Below, piece after piece: positions 25,690 through 34,690 of a stretch of DNA of 45,008 nucleotides (its first letter is position 1; each line of letters starts with the position of its first letter). This stretch comes from WTJO01 sp965660165 (GTDB lineage: Bacteria; Pseudomonadota; Alphaproteobacteria; Puniceispirillales; Puniceispirillaceae), in NCBI GenBank assembly GCA_965660165.1, contig CBFHYU010000019.1, positions 1-45,008 of the forward strand, written 5' to 3'. Below the pieces are notes generated by a model. The model was not told the origin of the DNA. It was given only the letters and a program-made list of their open reading frames with translations, and searched no databases. Made by a program: the position numbers and the translations under genes.

Positions 25690-26721
25690 ATGAGTACCCC
25701 AGCTATCTATGATTTCAGAAGCGATACCGTAACCGTGCCTGATGCGCCTATGCGACAGGCGATGGCAATAGCAGAGGTCGGTGATGATGTATATGGTGAG
25801 GACAGGCTGGCAAGCAAACTTGAGGCAGATGTCGCCACATTGCTTGGCAAAGAGGCAGGGCTGTTTGTTAGTTCTGGCACGCAAAGCAATCTGATTGCGA
25901 TGCTGACCCATGCGGCAAGAGGCGAAGAAGTCATTTCTGGCGATCATTATCACAGCCTGTTTTATGAAGCTGGCGGCATTGCCGCATTAGGGGGTGTTAT
26001 CCCATGCCCCGTACCCGTAAATTCTGAAGGCTCTCTCACTCCAGAGGATGTTCTCAAGGCAGTGAAAAAAGATGATTTTCATTATCCTGTCTCACGTCTT
26101 TTATCGCTCGAAAATACGCATAATGGGCTTATCCAGCCATCAGAACGGCTCCACATATTATGTGATCTCGCGCATGAAAGCGGTCTTAGCACGCATCTTG
26201 ATGGGGCGCGGTTGATGAATGCGGTCATTGCAACAAATATTTCTGCTGCTCAGTATGCGCGCTGTTTTGATAGCGTGTCACTATGCTTATCCAAAGGGCT
26301 TGGCGCGCCTATTGGTTCAGTGCTGGTAGGCTCAGCAGAGTTTATCTCCCGAGCGCGTAGATTGCGCAAAATGCTAGGCGGGGGAATGCGCCAAATAGGG
26401 ATAATGGCATCTGCGGGGCTCTACGCGATTGAGCATAATATATCTAGACTAGCGCAAGATCATGCGCGGGCAAAAACACTTGCCCATATGCTAGCAGATA
26501 TTCCTTCTATTCATGTTGATATGGAATCTGTGCAGACAAATATGGTCTATATGCAGGTACCAGATAATCTGAAATCATCTCTGCCTGTAACATTACAGGC
26601 TCACAATATCACAATAAGCCCTGCCAAAGATATGTTTAGATTGGTCGTGCATAAGGATATTGATGATGCAGGCATATCAGCGCTGGCAGAAGGGGTCGCA
26701 CAGGCTGCGAATTCAGCATAA
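25690..26721 (+). CDS. ltaE: Low-specificity L-threonine aldolase
   Basis: A fold type I PLP enzyme of 343 residues. FRSDTVTVPDAPMRQAM at the N-terminus, GDDVYGED (31-38), HLDGARLMNA (169-178) and the Schiff-base Lys202 in CLSKGLGAPIGS identify the threonine aldolase family, which cleaves L-threonine or allo-threonine to glycine and acetaldehyde. It is monocistronic. Confidence 0.9.
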   Translation: MSTPAIYDFRSDTVTVPDAPMRQAMAIAEVGDDVYGEDRLASKLEADVATLLGKEAGLFVSSGTQSNLIAMLTHAARGEEVISGDHYHSLFYEAGGIAALGGVIPCPVPVNSEGSLTPEDVLKAVKKDDFHYPVSRLLSLENTHNGLIQPSERLHILCDLAHESGLSTHLDGARLMNAVIATNISAAQYARCFDSVSLCLSKGLGAPIGSVLVGSAEFISRARRLRKMLGGGMRQIGIMASAGLYAIEHNISRLAQDHARAKTLAHMLADIPSIHVDMESVQTNMVYMQVPDNLKSSLPVTLQAHNITISPAKDMFRLVVHKDIDDAGISALAEGVAQAANSA

Positions 26722-26753
26722 ATTCCTGAGACATAATATTTCAAAACAGCAAA

Positions 26754-26770
26754 AGGTAATAATATTACCT
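26754..26770. promoter_or_regulatory. Palindrome upstream of mgtE
   Basis: AGGTAAT-AAT-ATTACCT has perfect seven-base arms. It lies between ltaE and mgtE, about 135 bases before the mgtE ATG. It is AT-rich and lacks a U-tract, so an operator is more likely than a terminator. The regulator is unknown. Confidence 0.35.
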
Positions 26771-26904
26771 AGCTAATAAGCTGTTTGGTAATGAAGTTTT
26801 AGTTGGGTTTGACCCCGTGTTATGTTACCATTTATGGGTGCTGGCAACAGTAAAAAAACAGTCAAAAATCAGGCGCATATAATGTGTGATAAAGGAGCAA
26901 GCTT

Positions 26905-28341
26905 ATGGTTAATCGCCATCATCTAGATCAGCTTGCTTCAGCGCAAAATAATATTCAAGAAGAGCAAGTCACCTCTCAAGCATCATCCCAGCTATCATCG
27001 CTTTATGGACTTACCCCAAAAGTTGAAAGTGCAATTATGGATGCGCTTTCACGCGAAGATGCAACCAGATTAAAGATGCTTTTGGATCCGCTTCACCCTG
27101 CTGATAAGGCAGATTTTATCAAGCGGATTGGCCAGCAAGATACTGCTAGTCTGGTGCAGTTGATGGGGGTTGATTTTGATGGTGAAATTCTGGCTTATCT
27201 TGATGATGATGTCAGAGAGACACTTGTTGAGCATCTATCCTCAGATGTGATAGCCGCCAGCCTGCCTGAGCTTGATTCAGATGATGTTGTTACAATTGCA
27301 GAAGAGCTGGAGCCCGAAGAGCGTGAAGAAATTCTGGCCTCTCTATCTGAAAAAGACAGGGTTCTGGTTGAACAAAGCCTGAGTTTCCCAGAAGATTCTG
27401 CTGGGCGGATGATGCAACGTGAAATGGTAGTTGTGCCGCCATTCTGGACAGTTGGCCAGACTATTGATTCCCTGCGTTCAGAAGGGGTTGAGCAGGATGA
27501 TTTTTATATCGTCATGGTAACAGATGCTACTGGTCATTATGTGGGCGAAGTGCGGCTTGACAAGCTGTTATGTAGTCAGCGTCCAAAACGTATTTCACAG
27601 ATAATGGATACAGATATTCAGCCTATCCCTGTGAGCATGGATCAAGAAGAGGTGGCGTTATTATTTCGCCGCTATGGGCGTGTTACCTCAGCAGTGGTTG
27701 ACCCAGATGGAAGGTTGCTAGGCATCATTACGATTGACGATATTATCGATGTCATTCACGAGGAGGCAGAAGAAGATTTGATGGCACTTGCTGGTGTGTC
27801 TGATGCCTCTATCAGAAGTTCGATTATTGAAACCTTCAAAGGCAGGTCCCCATGGCTGTTTATCAATCTGCTCACAGCTATTTTGGCATCCATCGTCATT
27901 GGGCTATTTGAGGCTACGCTTGACAGGATCGTTGCGCTGGCGATTTTGATGCCAATTGTGGCATCGATGGGGGGTAATGCAGGTACTCAAACAGTGACAA
28001 TTGCTGTGCGAGCGATTGCGATGCGTGAATTTAGCACAAAGACAGCAATTACCTTTGGCCTCAGAGAATTATATGTCGGTATCATAAATGGGATAGTATT
28101 TGCTGGTCTTGCTGCAGGGCTGGCCTATGTTTGGTTCGGTCAGCTTGATATCGCACTTATCATGGCGATTGCTATGTGTGCAAATATCATTGTTGCCGCT
28201 ATTTCTGGCACGCTGGTGCCATTGGCACTGATAAAGCTTGGCTCAGACCCTGCAATAGCATCATCTGTATTTATCACCACCATTACCGATGTGATTGGCT
28301 TTATGGTATTTTTAGGACTTGCCGCATTGATGCTTCTATAA
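26905..28341 (+). CDS. mgtE: Magnesium transporter MgtE
   Basis: 478 residues. The acidic N-terminal superhelical domain (about 35-160) is followed by two CBS domains (about 165-290) and five membrane helices. MPIVASMGGNAGTQT carries the conserved pore Gly/Asn motif and the family Asp is in ITDVIGF near the end. MgtE is a Mg2+-gated channel-type importer, and the CBS pair closes it when Mg2+ is plentiful. GGAGC precedes the ATG. I saw no M-box-type leader. Confidence 0.93.
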   Translation: MVNRHHLDQLASAQNNIQEEQVTSQASSQLSSLYGLTPKVESAIMDALSREDATRLKMLLDPLHPADKADFIKRIGQQDTASLVQLMGVDFDGEILAYLDDDVRETLVEHLSSDVIAASLPELDSDDVVTIAEELEPEEREEILASLSEKDRVLVEQSLSFPEDSAGRMMQREMVVVPPFWTVGQTIDSLRSEGVEQDDFYIVMVTDATGHYVGEVRLDKLLCSQRPKRISQIMDTDIQPIPVSMDQEEVALLFRRYGRVTSAVVDPDGRLLGIITIDDIIDVIHEEAEEDLMALAGVSDASIRSSIIETFKGRSPWLFINLLTAILASIVIGLFEATLDRIVALAILMPIVASMGGNAGTQTVTIAVRAIAMREFSTKTAITFGLRELYVGIINGIVFAGLAAGLAYVWFGQLDIALIMAIAMCANIIVAAISGTLVPLALIKLGSDPAIASSVFITTITDVIGFMVFLGLAALMLL

Positions 28342-28418
28342 AGCGCTCATATCTCGGTACGGGAATTTTTTGATCAAACTGATTGAAGTTCAGCATCAGG
28401 CACACTAGCTTGTGAGAT

Positions 28419-28835
28419 ATGACAGTTCATCTGAAAAAGCTATCTGTTGGCTCTGTTTCGATTGACGGCCTGAAAGGCTGGCAGAAACGGCGAGTAGATG
28501 CAGGCTTACCTATTATTCACCCAACTCGAAATTGGCCAAGACGGTCAGATGAGTTGCTTGATGGCGGATCAATTTATTGGATTATCAAAGGCCAGATGAT
28601 TGTCCGCCAGCCTGTGATTGATTTGATTGAGGTGAAACGTGAGGATGGGCGTCCTGCCTGCGGTATTGTGCTTGCGCCAGATTTAATGGCGGTCTGGCCG
28701 CGCAAAATGCGTATTTTTCAGGGCTGGCGCTATCTTGAAGCTGATGATGCCCCCCAGGATATGCCCCAAACAGATGATAATGACGCGATGCCAGTAGAAT
28801 TAGCCTCAGAATTGCGCGAGCTTGGTCTGCTATAG
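28419..28835 (+). CDS. DUF1489 family protein
   Basis: 138 residues matching a family found almost only in alphaproteobacteria: HLKKLSVGSVSIDGLKGWQ at the N-terminus, RNWPRRSDELLDGGSIYWI, and the C-terminal AVWPRKMRIFQGWRYL. The function is unknown. It converges on the nuclease gene with only nine bases between the stops. The ribosome site is weak. Confidence 0.85.
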   Translation: MTVHLKKLSVGSVSIDGLKGWQKRRVDAGLPIIHPTRNWPRRSDELLDGGSIYWIIKGQMIVRQPVIDLIEVKREDGRPACGIVLAPDLMAVWPRKMRIFQGWRYLEADDAPQDMPQTDDNDAMPVELASELRELGLL

Positions 28836-28844
28836 CCAGAAAGC

Positions 28845-29342
28845 CTATTGGGTGCGCCGCCATGTTTCAGGCATGATAAACCTGCCTTGCCAAATGCCTT
28901 GCTGTGATGTTTTGGCAAACTGTTCATCTGCAATATAGTCTGATGAATATCGCCGATAGGCCACAGCCCATCCTGCCCGAACCATCTCAGTCGCAATATC
29001 TTTGCCATCTGCCATACATTGCACAATCAGCCGTTTATATCTGTCAATATCCTTTAGCACACATTCTAGCGGACGATCTGGCATCGCAAGTGATGCCAGA
29101 TATTGCTGTGCCATATTTCCGCACTGATAACGCTTGTTGGTATCATCTTCACAGTGCTGACGAATTTCAGGTGCATCTATGCCGTACAGCCTCAGCCTGA
29201 AATCACCTGCCCTCAAACTGTCACCATCTGTTATGTTGGTAGGCGTTACCGAAAGCTGTATCGCTGCGATATCAGCCGCATATGCCTGAGCACTGCCAGC
29301 GGCAAGATAAAAACAGAATAAGCTGATCAGCAAAAGGCGCAT
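28845..29342 (-). CDS. Secreted staphylococcal-nuclease-like (SNase) endonuclease
   Basis: A signal peptide covers about 1-22 (AGSAQAYA). The SNase fold follows: ITDGDSL (37-43) with the Ca-binding Asp, RLRLYGIDAPE (49-59) with the catalytic Arg and Glu59, and KDIDRYKRL (97-105) with the second Arg. These enzymes cut DNA and RNA outside the cytoplasm, possibly for nutrient scavenging. Length (165) is normal. Confidence 0.88.
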   Translation of the reverse strand: MRLLLISLFCFYLAAGSAQAYAADIAAIQLSVTPTNITDGDSLRAGDFRLRLYGIDAPEIRQHCEDDTNKRYQCGNMAQQYLASLAMPDRPLECVLKDIDRYKRLIVQCMADGKDIATEMVRAGWAVAYRRYSSDYIADEQFAKTSQQGIWQGRFIMPETWRRTQ

Positions 29343-29450
29343 ATCTATAAAGCCACTTAATTAGCATTAGATAATATTATACTCTAAAGTCTAGCTAATA
29401 GGCAAAACTGAAACCGTATCTGATGTCATTATCTATTGTAAGTAATGTGA

Positions 29451-30767
29451 CTATCCCTTTGGGGAGTCTGAAAAGCCCGAAATATCCAAATATGGATTAT
29501 CTGAGAGTGGGTCTTCCATTTCAAACGCGTCAGATGGCTGATAGGGGGTTTCTGGATTTAGCTGGACGGCAACTGCTGTGCCGATTTCAGGCACGGCAAC
29601 AAATGGTGATTGCGCTTCTGATGGCACAGATGGGCGAGATATCATCCGCACCATTACAAAGATGGCTAGTCCGAAATGCACAATAGCTATCCCCCAGAAA
29701 AAGGCTTTTGGCGTTGAGATTTGCATAATAAAGCCAATCAAAGGCGAGCCTAAAATAGCGCCAACCCCATTGACCATGATCATGGTTGAGGCTGTGCTGA
29801 CCATCTGCGAGGGGGTGAGGTAATCATTGGCATGGGCGATACATAGGGAATAGATTGTCAGGCTAAGCCCGCCATATATCCCTGTGATAATTACCAGCAT
29901 GAAGAATTGCTGTGCAGATAGGCTTGCTGCAACACTTGCCGCAATGCCTGCCCCTGTGGCGATTGCTAAAATCATTACCCGCCTATCAAATAAATCAGAC
30001 AGCCGCCCAAGCGGATATTGAAGCAGCATATTACCTAATGTAAAGGCGGCCATAAACAGTGAGGCCTGACGCTCTGTCATGCCAATATCAGTTGCATAAA
30101 TAGCCCCAATGCCAAATGCCATTGATGCCGTTAATCCCTGAAATAACATGCCGATAAGCGCAAGCGGCGAGATTTGATAGAGCCGCCTGATAGATACAGG
30201 ATCAGGGGTGGTAAATTCTGGTGCGCGGGCGGCGGTTAGCAAAATCGGCACAACCGCAACAGATACCAACACAGAGGCTAGCAAAAACGGGGTGATATTT
30301 TGAATATCATAGATACCGCCAAGCAGCTGGCCTGCACCCATGCCAGCCATGGTGATGACCATATAGACTGCCAGCATCTGGCCGCGTGAATCATTCGTGG
30401 ATTTCTCGTTCAGCCAGCTTTCAACCACGATATACATGCCGGCATAGCTGAATCCTGTGAAAATACGCAAAATTGTCCATAATATTGGGTCAACCGCTAT
30501 CAGATGCAGAATTACCGCAGCTGAGGCAATCGCGGCTAATGCGCCAAAGGTTCTGATATGGCCAACATCCTGAAGAAATTTAGGCACAATTGCAGAACCT
30601 CCAAAAAATCCTGCAAAATAGCCCCCCATCATAATACCAGCAATAATAGGCCCAAAGCCTGCATTACTTGCCCTGATCCCAAGTACAAGCACCATCAGCC
30701 CATTGCCAATCATGATCAGCAATAGCCCAAAAAATAACGGCCATGAAACAAGTAATGAGCGTAACAA
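29451..30767 (-). CDS. MFS transporter, YcaD-like
   Basis: Twelve hydrophobic helices. The N-terminal half has ASNAGFGPIIAGIMMGGYFAG and RIFTGFSYAGMYIVVESWLN, as in the YcaD group of MFS proteins, and a polar C-terminal tail of about 60 residues follows. The open frame begins at a TTG at 30800 with no ribosome site. A TTG at 30767 follows AGGAG and starts just before the first helix, so I prefer it. The substrate is unknown. Confidence 0.85.
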   Translation of the reverse strand: MLRSLLVSWPLFFGLLLIMIGNGLMVLVLGIRASNAGFGPIIAGIMMGGYFAGFFGGSAIVPKFLQDVGHIRTFGALAAIASAAVILHLIAVDPILWTILRIFTGFSYAGMYIVVESWLNEKSTNDSRGQMLAVYMVITMAGMGAGQLLGGIYDIQNITPFLLASVLVSVAVVPILLTAARAPEFTTPDPVSIRRLYQISPLALIGMLFQGLTASMAFGIGAIYATDIGMTERQASLFMAAFTLGNMLLQYPLGRLSDLFDRRVMILAIATGAGIAASVAASLSAQQFFMLVIITGIYGGLSLTIYSLCIAHANDYLTPSQMVSTASTMIMVNGVGAILGSPLIGFIMQISTPKAFFWGIAIVHFGLAIFVMVRMISRPSVPSEAQSPFVAVPEIGTAVAVQLNPETPYQPSDAFEMEDPLSDNPYLDISGFSDSPKG

Positions 30768-30960
30768 CTGCGCGAAACTCCTAATATCGAGAAAAACCAA
30801 CTATAATTATGAGCTAATCAGGCAAGGCTCTGACGGGACATGATAACGTAACCGTTGAATGCCCTATGCCTTGCGTGAAAAATATACATTATGCTCTTCT
30901 AAAACCGCCCTCTTAAGGTCGCAAATGTGATACAGCAGGTTAATTCACAGCTTTGATAGA

Positions 30961-30978
30961 AGATTTATTGAATAATCT
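30961..30978. promoter_or_regulatory. Inverted repeat upstream of the YeeE/YedE pair
   Basis: AGATT and AATCT arms are separated by eight bases, in an AT-rich stretch about 70 bases before the first YeeE/YedE gene. This spacing suits an ArsR-type or similar dimeric repressor, as often controls sulfur-import genes, but the arms are short. Confidence 0.25.
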
Positions 30979-31045
30979 GATGTCGCCATGCTAAATAGGC
31001 TCATCTAATAGATGTTATACTAAATTAAATAGTAAAGAGAGTTTT

Positions 31046-31483
31046 ATGACAATAAACTGGATTGAATTTACGCCACTTGCATCTCTTGCTGGGGGTGTGG
31101 CTATTGGCTTTGCTGCATTAGGCATGTGGCTTTTACTAGGGCGCATTATGGGTGTGTCTGGCATTTTGGGTCAAGCAATCGCTGGTGAAGGTATTGGTGA
31201 TAATGGCTGGCGATTAGCCTTTATTTTAGGGGTGTTGGTTGCGCCTGTCGGATATGTATTTATGGTGGGCGAATTTACCTCTCGGATGGTTGCGTCACCG
31301 ACTGGTCTGGCAATAGCAGGCTTAATGGTCGGTGTTGGTACAGCGATTGGAAGTGGATGCACCTCTGGTCATGGGATTTGCGGCTTGTCACGTTTTTCAA
31401 TCCGCTCATTAGTGGCAACATGCTGTTTTGTAGCAAGCGGTATGGTGACTGTCTTTATTTTGAAAGCAGGGGGTCTAGCATAA
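31046..31483 (+). CDS. YeeE/YedE family sulfur-transport membrane protein (first half)
   Basis: 145 residues with four helices and the signature SGCTSGHGICGLSRFSIRSL (107-126), whose cysteines and histidine line the thiosulfate or sulfide path in this family. Such half-size proteins work as pairs (PmpA/PmpB type). The stop TAA overlaps the next ATG (TAATG), so translation of the two is coupled. AGAGAG precedes the ATG. Confidence 0.88.
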   Translation: MTINWIEFTPLASLAGGVAIGFAALGMWLLLGRIMGVSGILGQAIAGEGIGDNGWRLAFILGVLVAPVGYVFMVGEFTSRMVASPTGLAIAGLMVGVGTAIGSGCTSGHGICGLSRFSIRSLVATCCFVASGMVTVFILKAGGLA

Positions 31484-31896
31484 TGGTTGCGATATCTTCA
31501 TTTTTAATTGGCCTAGTGTTCGGAGTTGGACTGCTGATTGCAGGCATGTTAGACCCTACCAAAGTTCAGGGATTTCTTGATATTACTGGACAATGGGATC
31601 CATCACTAGCCTTTGTGATGGTTGGAGGTATTGGCGTAAGTCTGGCTGGTATCAGAATGACAGGCAAGATGGTAAAGCCTGTTCTGGCTGAGCTATTTAA
31701 TGCGCCAGTGTCAACACATATCGACCGCAAGTTGATTATTGGTGCGGTGCTATTTGGGGCTGGCTGGGCACTTGGTGGATTATGTCCAGGCCCTGCGATT
31801 GCGGTAGTTGGCGTTGCTGGTATTGAAGGCGTGATTTTCATGGTCTGCATGATTGCAGGTTTGGTTGCAGGCAGATGGATTAGCGCGCGTCTATAA
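31483..31896 (+). CDS. YeeE/YedE family sulfur-transport membrane protein (second half)
   Basis: 137 residues with four helices. GLLIAGMLDPTKVQGFLD (18-35) and WALGGLCPGPAI are the second-half signatures of the pair. The frame is open further upstream (to 31357), but there it only overlaps the previous gene; ATG at 31483 fits the family and the AGGGGG Shine-Dalgarno. The 3' end overlaps the convergent glnE gene by 17 bases. Confidence 0.88.
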   Translation: MVAISSFLIGLVFGVGLLIAGMLDPTKVQGFLDITGQWDPSLAFVMVGGIGVSLAGIRMTGKMVKPVLAELFNAPVSTHIDRKLIIGAVLFGAGWALGGLCPGPAIAVVGVAGIEGVIFMVCMIAGLVAGRWISARL

Positions 31897-34690
31897 GCGC
31901 TTGTGCGCTGTGTAATGCTGTCTCAAGACAGTGTTTGATATATAGGCAAGCTGGGTCTGACAGGGCAAGGAATTCTGAGAGTTCCTGTCCTGTCTTTGCC
32001 TCATCAACAGCCTGCATTCCAGCATAAATGCCATAGACAGGTAAGTGCTGTTTTATGGTCTCAAGCTGGTAAAGCGCATCGGCAAATGCGGCTGAGCTTG
32101 CTAGCTGTGAGCCTAAGGCAACCATATCGGGATGTGCTTCAAGCCCCATTAGAAATTCAGCATCAAGAAACCCGCCTAAGCGTTTTTTAAGATCACTGTG
32201 GGGGGGTGAGCTTTGCTGTATTTTCGCTCTCATCTTATGGATATCGTCTACCAATATGCTAAGGCTATCTAGCCTGAAATAGCCATGCATCTTATCAACT
32301 ATATTTTGAATCCACATATCAGACTGACCCGCCCCATCGCTTTGATAGGTGCTGGGGTTTTGATATGAATAGATTATGCGTGCCTTGCGGAAGGATAGTT
32401 TCTCCCACGCCCATGCCTGTTCTGTGAAATAGCTATCTAAACGCTGGCTAGGTACAGCTAGTGCCCCTGAATTTCCATCTGGCCTTAGCCGCATATCAAG
32501 CTGGTACAAATTGCCATGCGCTGTTTTGACTGTCATGAAATTTGTAATTCTTTGGGCTAGCTTGGTGGCATATGCTTTCGCAGAAATAACAGGCTGCTGT
32601 TCTGTTAGCGTTTCATCTGGCGGCTCGTCAGAATAGATAAAGACAAGGTCAAGGTCAGAATCAAGGGTAAGCTTTCGGCTACCAAGCCTGCCCAATGCAA
32701 TCACCGCAAAGCGAAATCTATCAATCTTGCCAAACTGTCTAGAAATATCTTCTGTGGCGGCTTGGCACATAAGTGCCAATGCGGTATCTGCGGTGTGCGT
32801 TAGAAGCGCTTGAACATCTTCAATAGCGCTAAATTTGTGAAGCAAATGCATGCTGGCAATAAAATCACTTTCACGTTTAACCATCCGTATTTGTTCAAGT
32901 CTGCTTTCTATATCAGGCGTATCAGCAGATAATATTGGCAGGTGAACAGCACTATCTGAACGCCCTGCAAGCGGTGTAAAAAATTGGTTTTCCAGCAATA
33001 AATCAAGCAGATCAGGCGCCTCGCTCAAGAAATCAGCAATAATGGGGGATTTGCTAATGCTCTCGCCAACCAGCTTGCTCAATTCTGGATGTTCTGCGAA
33101 TAGTGCAAAAAGCAGAGCGCCTGCAGTTTGCTTTTCTATCATCCGCACAAAATCAAAAAAGGTGGTGTCTGGATCATGTGCTTTGGCAATATCTGCCAGA
33201 AAGCGAGGTAGCATCCGCCCTAAATTTTGACGTGCCTTCTCAGACCTAGTTGCTGCAATTTGGCCTTCCTGCCAGCGATGGATTGTCTTGGCAATATCAT
33301 CTATGCGCACAAAGCCAAGCTCAGACAAATGCTGGCACATGCCGTCATAATCTTCATTATCAATGAATCTCTTTACCTGCTCTTTATCTGGTGTTCGGCT
33401 CAATGATAGCGCTCTGCTCATCACAGGGTGAGTTGAGCATTTCTGGGTGTGTTGCTGTAGCTGGCTGAGGGCATTGATAAAATCGGAATTAGAGTGCCAT
33501 CCCGCAAACGCCGCAAAGCTTGCCATTTCCTCTTGCTGGCGCGGCAGGCTGTGGGTATGTCCATCTTGCCGATATTGCAGGCGATGTTCAATCTCTCGCC
33601 ATGCATAATATGCGTTTGTAAGCTGGTTTGCTTGAGCAGGTTCAAGCCACCCTATCTCAGCAAGTGCAAAAAGGGCTGTGGCGGTATTGTGGCTTCTGGC
33701 TTCAGGGTTACGGCCACCTGCGAGTAATTGCAGAATATGGCAGAATAATTCGATATGGCGAATCCCAAAACTTCCCTTTTTAACATCAAACCCAAGATAG
33801 TCACTAGGGGTTGCTTTCTGCTGAAGCATAATCGCCAAATCATCAATAATGGTATAATCAAGGCTTCGCCGCCAGACAAAATTACTAATCTGTTTTAGAA
33901 AATGCGTGCCTTTTTCTATATTGCCTGCGATCGGTCTGGCTCTGATAAATGCGGCGCGTTCCCAACTTCTGGCCAGCGATTCATAATAGCTAATCGCCGC
34001 TGGCACAGACAGGCATATAGCGGTTGCACTTGGGGCTGGCCTAAGACGCAAATCAATGCGCCAGCCTGCGCCATATTCAGTGTTGGCGGATAATAGTGAG
34101 ACAAGCTGCTTTGTGAGCTTTATATAGGTTTCTGGGCTATGTTCGGCTTGTGGTTGCGCGCTTGCTTCGGCTATGTCAAACAGGCAAATAAGATCAAGAT
34201 CAGATGAATAATTCAGCTCTTCGGCGCCTAGCTTGCCTAGCGCAAGAATGATCCAACCACTTTTAGATAATCCTGCCTCAGATACCAGATGTTCAGATAC
34301 CAGCTGAACTGCCTGTTCTGCAACTTTGCTTAATAGTGATAATGATGTCTCGAACGGCAAAATGCCCCATAAATCGCCACATGCAATAGCAAAATGGCAT
34401 CGATTGCGGAAATAGCTTATGGCCGTTTTAACATCCTTGCTCTGTAGCTGATCGTGAAGCGTTTGATAGGCCTCATCACAAATTTGATGAATATCGCCTG
34501 CCCAGATTTTCGGGATGTCTTCGCTAAAATGACGCGCAGAACGATGCAGGTGTGATGAAAAAGAAACGCTGGCGGCACACAGGTCAATAAGCGCGTTATC
34601 TGCATCATTGCCAATCAATTCCCTAATTTCATCTTGCCATCTTTTGCGAAATTCATCAGGGCAATGTTGTGGAAATTGTACCTTATTCAT
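31880..34690 (-). CDS. glnE: Glutamine synthetase adenylyltransferase/deadenylase
   Basis: 936 residues with two nucleotidyltransferase domains. LGKLGAEELNYSSDLDLI (about 152-169) is the N-terminal deadenylylase with its paired aspartates, and LGRLGSRKLTLDSDLDLVF (about 667-685) the C-terminal adenylylase. It attaches or removes AMP on glutamine synthetase in response to P-II. The glnK gene is 8 kb away on the other strand, and glnA is not in the window. It starts within the end of the MATE gene (ATGAATAA), so translation is coupled. Confidence 0.95.
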   Translation of the reverse strand: MNKVQFPQHCPDEFRKRWQDEIRELIGNDADNALIDLCAASVSFSSHLHRSARHFSEDIPKIWAGDIHQICDEAYQTLHDQLQSKDVKTAISYFRNRCHFAIACGDLWGILPFETSLSLLSKVAEQAVQLVSEHLVSEAGLSKSGWIILALGKLGAEELNYSSDLDLICLFDIAEASAQPQAEHSPETYIKLTKQLVSLLSANTEYGAGWRIDLRLRPAPSATAICLSVPAAISYYESLARSWERAAFIRARPIAGNIEKGTHFLKQISNFVWRRSLDYTIIDDLAIMLQQKATPSDYLGFDVKKGSFGIRHIELFCHILQLLAGGRNPEARSHNTATALFALAEIGWLEPAQANQLTNAYYAWREIEHRLQYRQDGHTHSLPRQQEEMASFAAFAGWHSNSDFINALSQLQQHTQKCSTHPVMSRALSLSRTPDKEQVKRFIDNEDYDGMCQHLSELGFVRIDDIAKTIHRWQEGQIAATRSEKARQNLGRMLPRFLADIAKAHDPDTTFFDFVRMIEKQTAGALLFALFAEHPELSKLVGESISKSPIIADFLSEAPDLLDLLLENQFFTPLAGRSDSAVHLPILSADTPDIESRLEQIRMVKRESDFIASMHLLHKFSAIEDVQALLTHTADTALALMCQAATEDISRQFGKIDRFRFAVIALGRLGSRKLTLDSDLDLVFIYSDEPPDETLTEQQPVISAKAYATKLAQRITNFMTVKTAHGNLYQLDMRLRPDGNSGALAVPSQRLDSYFTEQAWAWEKLSFRKARIIYSYQNPSTYQSDGAGQSDMWIQNIVDKMHGYFRLDSLSILVDDIHKMRAKIQQSSPPHSDLKKRLGGFLDAEFLMGLEAHPDMVALGSQLASSAAFADALYQLETIKQHLPVYGIYAGMQAVDEAKTGQELSEFLALSDPACLYIKHCLETALHSAQALIDAR

